Assembly (NCBI GenBank): GCA_964503125.1
Contig: CAZCZE010000068.1
Location: forward strand, 28,057-92,056
Length of the DNA stretch: 64,000 bases
DNA from: FEN-1219 sp964503125
GTDB lineage: Bacteria; Pseudomonadota; Gammaproteobacteria; Steroidobacterales; Rariloculaceae
Direction: 5' to 3'
Position numbers and translations under genes: made by a program
The notes under the pieces: model-generated
Told to the model about the DNA's origin: nothing
The model's input: the letters and a program-made list of their open reading frames with translations, nothing else
The model's database searches: none
In this document: piece after piece, positions 60,930-64,000 of the stretch
Numbering within the stretch: the first letter of the stretch is position 1
How the letters are laid out: each line of letters begins with the position of its first letter

Positions 60930-62384
60930 CTATCTCCTTTGGAATTCCGGCGCGGCCATGAGCAGCGCGAGTCCCTGCGCGGCGCTCTCGGCGCCGCGGA
61001 TCGCGAATAGCGTGTGCTCGCCGAGCTCGCCGAGCACTTCGCCGGCGCGTGCGACGGGATCGACGCGGTCGCCGACGGCGCGGCCCGCGGCGGCGGAGAA
61101 TTCAACGCGCTTGAGCAGCGCGTCGCCGCCGTTCCAGCTCGCGGCCGTGTCGGGCCAGCCGGCCGGCGAGCCCGGCGTGTACGGCCGTTGCCCAGCCTGC
61201 GTCAGGAACGCCGTGACGGGTTGCAGGTTGTCGGGCGCGTAGTCGAGCAGCCGGAAAGCCGAGAGCGCGAAGTCGTGCGGCGTCTTGAACTTCGCGAGCG
61301 GCGTTTCCCAGCTTTCCTCGGCTTCGACGAGCGCGCGGTAGACGCTCGGCAGGTCGCCATCGCTTTGCAGGTACGTCCGTGCGAGCCGCTCGACGAGCGC
61401 GGCCGGCGGGTCGTCGGCGACGAAATGGCGCGCGAGCTTGGTCGCCAAGTGCGTCGCGGTTTTTTCGTGCAACGCGAGCGTGCGCAGCACTTCTTCGCCT
61501 TCGTCCGCACCGCGCTCGCGATATTGCTTGCCCAGAATCGTCTTCGTCCCGGGCTCGTGCATCGCTGCGCGGAAATGGAACTCGCCGGGCTTGCCCGCGT
61601 CGCCGCCGAAACGTGCGAGCGCCGGCCTGTTGCCTTCGCCGAGCGCGCCGCCGATCGACCAGCCCGTGATGACCTTGGCGAGCTCGGTCACGTCTCGCTG
61701 CGCGTAGCCGCCGTCGACGCCGAGCGTGTGCAGCTCGAGGATTTCGCGCGCGAGGTTCTCGTTCAAGCCGAGCTCGCGGCCGCGGTTGCGGCGCACGATG
61801 GTTGCGGCCGTCGACTTACCGCCCATCGACGCCTGGTTGTCAAGGTAGAGGATCATCGCCGGATGCCGCTCGACGGCGAGCAGCAGATCGTAGAAGTGGC
61901 CCGCGACGTGCGGCCGGATCGCTTCGTCCTCGTAGAGGCCCGCGAGCGCCGCGAGCGGCTGCTTGTCGGCCGACACGGCGAAGTGGTTGCTCCAGAAGTG
62001 CACGAGCCGTTCGGCGAACGGGCGGTCGGTCTCGATGGCGCGGCGATGCCGCGCGTTCGTTTGCTCGAGGTAATGGTCGCGGACGAAGGCGCCGAACTCG
62101 CGAATCGCTTGGGCGTCGATGCCCGGCGCCGGCGGCGGCGTGTCTCCGGGCGGTTGCGCGAGGTTGGCGCGGGCTTGCTGCCTGACCTGCCGCGCGAGGC
62201 GCAGCTCGCGCGTCTCGACGAGCACGCGGGCCGAGGTCGGGGGGTCGGCGCTGCGCGGCGCTCGCCGCGGCTCGAGCTGGGCTAAGAGCCAGCCGCGCGC
62301 ATCGCGGCCGATGCGCTCGGCGTCGCCGGGCTTGGCCCCGAGCCCGAAACGGTTGGCGGCGATCGCGGCTTCAGGCGTCAACAT
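60930..62384 (-). CDS. DUF1800 family protein
   Basis: A 484-residue protein. It has the AIAANRFGLGAKPGD opening, RLVHFWSNHFAVSADK, a YLDNQASMGG segment, NENLAREILELHTLGVDGGY and YTQ-like RDVTELAKVITGW typical of DUF1800. No clear signal peptide is seen, so it may depend on the DUF1501 partner for export. The pair's function is unknown. It precedes DUF1501 by 2 bp and follows the quinoprotein gene after 84 bp. Confidence 0.9.
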   Translation of the reverse strand: MLTPEAAIAANRFGLGAKPGDAERIGRDARGWLLAQLEPRRAPRSADPPTSARVLVETRELRLARQVRQQARANLAQPPGDTPPPAPGIDAQAIREFGAFVRDHYLEQTNARHRRAIETDRPFAERLVHFWSNHFAVSADKQPLAALAGLYEDEAIRPHVAGHFYDLLLAVERHPAMILYLDNQASMGGKSTAATIVRRNRGRELGLNENLAREILELHTLGVDGGYAQRDVTELAKVITGWSIGGALGEGNRPALARFGGDAGKPGEFHFRAAMHEPGTKTILGKQYRERGADEGEEVLRTLALHEKTATHLATKLARHFVADDPPAALVERLARTYLQSDGDLPSVYRALVEAEESWETPLAKFKTPHDFALSAFRLLDYAPDNLQPVTAFLTQAGQRPYTPGSPAGWPDTAASWNGGDALLKRVEFSAAAGRAVGDRVDPVARAGEVLGELGEHTLFAIRGAESAAQGLALLMAAPEFQRR

Positions 62385-62468
62385 GAGGGTTCCTCCCCCT
62401 GCGGAGCATACTGGCTGGCAACGGCCGAGACCGTGCGCCGGTTTACACGACGCCCGCTGCGGGGCCGG

Positions 62469-64000
62469 CTAGCGCGGCAAAGCGAACACGTTCAAGGAGT
62501 TGCCGCGGTGCGCCGGGATCGTCGTTTCGGCGATGGCGGCGAGCCGCTGGGCGCCGAGCAGCGACTCGGCGTTGACGACCGCGACATATTGGCGCCCGTC
62601 GACGGCGTAGGTGATCGTGCTCGTCTGGATCGTCGCGCCGAGCGGCTCGGATTGCCACAGGACCTTGCCGGTCTCGGCGTCGAACGCGCGCAGCACCTGG
62701 CCGATGTCGCCCCAGAACAAGAGATCGCCGGCCGTCGCGAGCATGGCCCCGTTGCCCGACTCCCGCGCTTCGTAGATGCGGTGGATCTCGCCCGTGCGCA
62801 TGTCGATCTTGGCGATGCCGGCGAGCTTTTCCTGCACGGCGCCGGGCCGAAGGCCGCTCGTGCGCCGCTCGCCGTCGCCTCCGGGCATGGCGCGCGTCAT
62901 GCTCAAGCAGTGATCGATGTACGGCACGTAGAGCGAGTTCGTCTTCGGGGAGTACGCAGTCGGCCAGAAGCTGCGTGTGTTCCAGTAGCAGATGAGCTTC
63001 GTCTGCCCGGGCTCGGTCAGCAGCACGTCGGAGTTGATGTGGGCGACGCCGGTCTCGACGTCGATATGCGAGATCGTGAAGTGCGGCGTGTCGTAGGGAA
63101 ACGGCATGGCCCAGAGGAACTCGCCGGTCTCGCGGTCGTTGAGCCAGATCCCGCCGCCTTCGGCGGCCGTCACCGCGACGTCGCGCTCGACGCCGCGCGC
63201 GACGTTCGGATTGATCCACTTGACGTGTTGCGGATCGGGAGCGACGACCGTGCGGATCAGCGTCTTCTCGTGCGCGACGTCCATGTCCCAGTCGTCGCCC
63301 GGTAGATGCTGGTAGTACCACACGAGCTCACCGGTGTCCGGCTTCAGCGCGATCGTCGAGTTGCTGTAGAGATCGGCCGGCGCGTGGCGCGTGATCGCAT
63401 CGACGTTGCCGCCGTGGCGGTCCGCGCGCGTGTTCGGCATGGGATTTGCGATGCCCCAATAGAGCAGCCGCCGCACGGGATCGTAGGTGCCGGGCATGCC
63501 CCAGGTCGCCGCGCGCCGGCCGTCCGGCGGGGCGCCGCCCCAGGATGCGTCGCCGGGCTCGCCCGCGCCCGGCGCCGTGTGGAAGCGCCAGACTTCTGCG
63601 CCCGTGCGCGCGTCGTGCGCGGCGATGTAGCAGTTCGTGCGCTCGCTGTTGCAGGTGCGCCCCGAGATCACTTTGCCCTCGACGACGATCGCACCGGCCG
63701 TGTGCGTTTCGATCGAAGCCGGCGTCTTCCAGCGCACCGCACCCGTCGCCGTATCGAGCGCCACGATGGGATTCGGCTCGCCGGCCGGCGCAGGCGCCGT
63801 GTAATAGATCATGTCGTCGTAGATCGCGAGCGCCTTGACGCGCGAGGCGGCCGCGTCGTCGGGCACGTACTCCCAGAGCTGCTCGCCCGTCGCCGCGTCG
63901 AGCGCGAGCACGCGACTGCCGCCGTCGCGCCCGCCCGGCGTCGTCAAATACATGACGCCGCTGTGGACGATCGGAATGATCTCGAGCGCGCCCGGCGGCA
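62469..64000 (-). CDS. PQQ-dependent dehydrogenase (methanol/ethanol type), N-terminus beyond the window
   Basis: At least 510 residues of a quinoprotein alcohol dehydrogenase; the frame is open to the window edge, so the gene starts outside. Propeller blades are visible (LDAATGEQLWEYVP, LDTATGAVRWKT, LKPDTGELVWYYQHLPGDDWDMD with the probable catalytic Asp, FDAETGKVLWQS). The Ca/lanthanide and PQQ-binding Cys pair is not seen as adjacent Cys in this part. It is upstream of the DUF1800/DUF1501 genes in the same direction. Confidence 0.85.
   Translation of the reverse strand, partial: PPGALEIIPIVHSGVMYLTTPGGRDGGSRVLALDAATGEQLWEYVPDDAAASRVKALAIYDDMIYYTAPAPAGEPNPIVALDTATGAVRWKTPASIETHTAGAIVVEGKVISGRTCNSERTNCYIAAHDARTGAEVWRFHTAPGAGEPGDASWGGAPPDGRRAATWGMPGTYDPVRRLLYWGIANPMPNTRADRHGGNVDAITRHAPADLYSNSTIALKPDTGELVWYYQHLPGDDWDMDVAHEKTLIRTVVAPDPQHVKWINPNVARGVERDVAVTAAEGGGIWLNDRETGEFLWAMPFPYDTPHFTISHIDVETGVAHINSDVLLTEPGQTKLICYWNTRSFWPTAYSPKTNSLYVPYIDHCLSMTRAMPGGDGERRTSGLRPGAVQEKLAGIAKIDMRTGEIHRIYEARESGNGAMLATAGDLLFWGDIGQVLRAFDAETGKVLWQSEPLGATIQTSTITYAVDGRQYVAVVNAESLLGAQRLAAIAETTIPAHRGNSLNVFALPR

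Noticed and set aside
1..64000. CRISPR arrays, tRNA or rRNA genes, prophage
   Set aside because: I looked for regularly spaced repeats, cloverleaf motifs, rRNA-like conserved stretches and phage structural genes and saw none. A tRNAscan or CRISPR search would settle this.

Overview
The window is high-GC, densely coded bacterial chromosome. It holds no rRNA, tRNA, CRISPR array or phage block that I can recognise. Outer-membrane porin-like proteins, lipoproteins, c-type cytochromes, PQQ enzymes, a GGDEF/EAL protein and RimO point to a Gram-negative, aerobic, oxidative heterotroph. A gammaproteobacterium (for example a soil or marine Steroidobacter-like lineage) is my best guess, but no marker here fixes the taxonomy.

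Layout. 0-7.3 kb: a truncated trmO, a GGDEF-EAL signalling protein divergent from a cupredoxin/porin pair, a CMD-like exported protein, a decayed DUF222-HNH gene, and a DUF6152 gene with its partner. 7.3-10.4 kb: a GST and a two-gene haem operon (porin-like protein with one haem motif, then a duplicated di-haem lipoprotein). 10.8-18.9 kb: an eight-gene, translationally coupled operon for a surface lipid or glycan (CDP-alcohol transferase, glycosyltransferase, three methyltransferase-type genes, an LTA-synthase-like phosphotransferase, a sulfotransferase-like gene of low GC, and a glycosyltransferase-FkbM fusion). A relic of an IS91-type transposase follows it. 19-25.7 kb: an ankyrin/DUF1552/DUF1592 operon divergent from a GDTLVVE-family protein.

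25.7-43 kb is a catabolic region for xylan side chains and pentoses: SSS transporter, GH67 alpha-glucuronidase, SGNH esterase, Gfo/Idh/MocA oxidoreductase, TIM-barrel epimerase, XylA, XylB, quinoprotein dehydrogenase, di-haem cytochrome, ThuA protein and GH51 arabinofuranosidase. Two VapBC-type toxin-antitoxin modules, a retropepsin-like protease and an antitoxin relic interrupt it. 43-48 kb: a GDTLVVE-family gene, a desaturase and a VOC protein, then an island of lower GC with a Shedu-like (DUF4263) nuclease gene, a 158-bp MITE-like element, an attC-like integron site and a small membrane-protein cassette. 48-54 kb: rimO, a MaoC hydratase, an M28 peptidase, an HDOD protein and an MBL hydrolase. 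54-64 kb: an intact DUF222-HNH gene abutting a DUF6152 gene, then a one-direction run with a two-domain GDTLVVE protein, an M20 amidohydrolase, an NAD-dependent dehydrogenase, DUF1501, DUF1800 and a quinoprotein that runs off the window.

The candidates for undescribed biology are the Shedu-like gene in an integron-cassette-like setting, the glycan operon, the repeated DUF6152/GDTLVVE pairing, and the DUF222-HNH genes that twice sit at the 3' end of a DUF6152 gene and carry a dispersed CCCTCCGCGGAGGG palindrome. All functions are inferred from sequence patterns I recognise; no database search was run.
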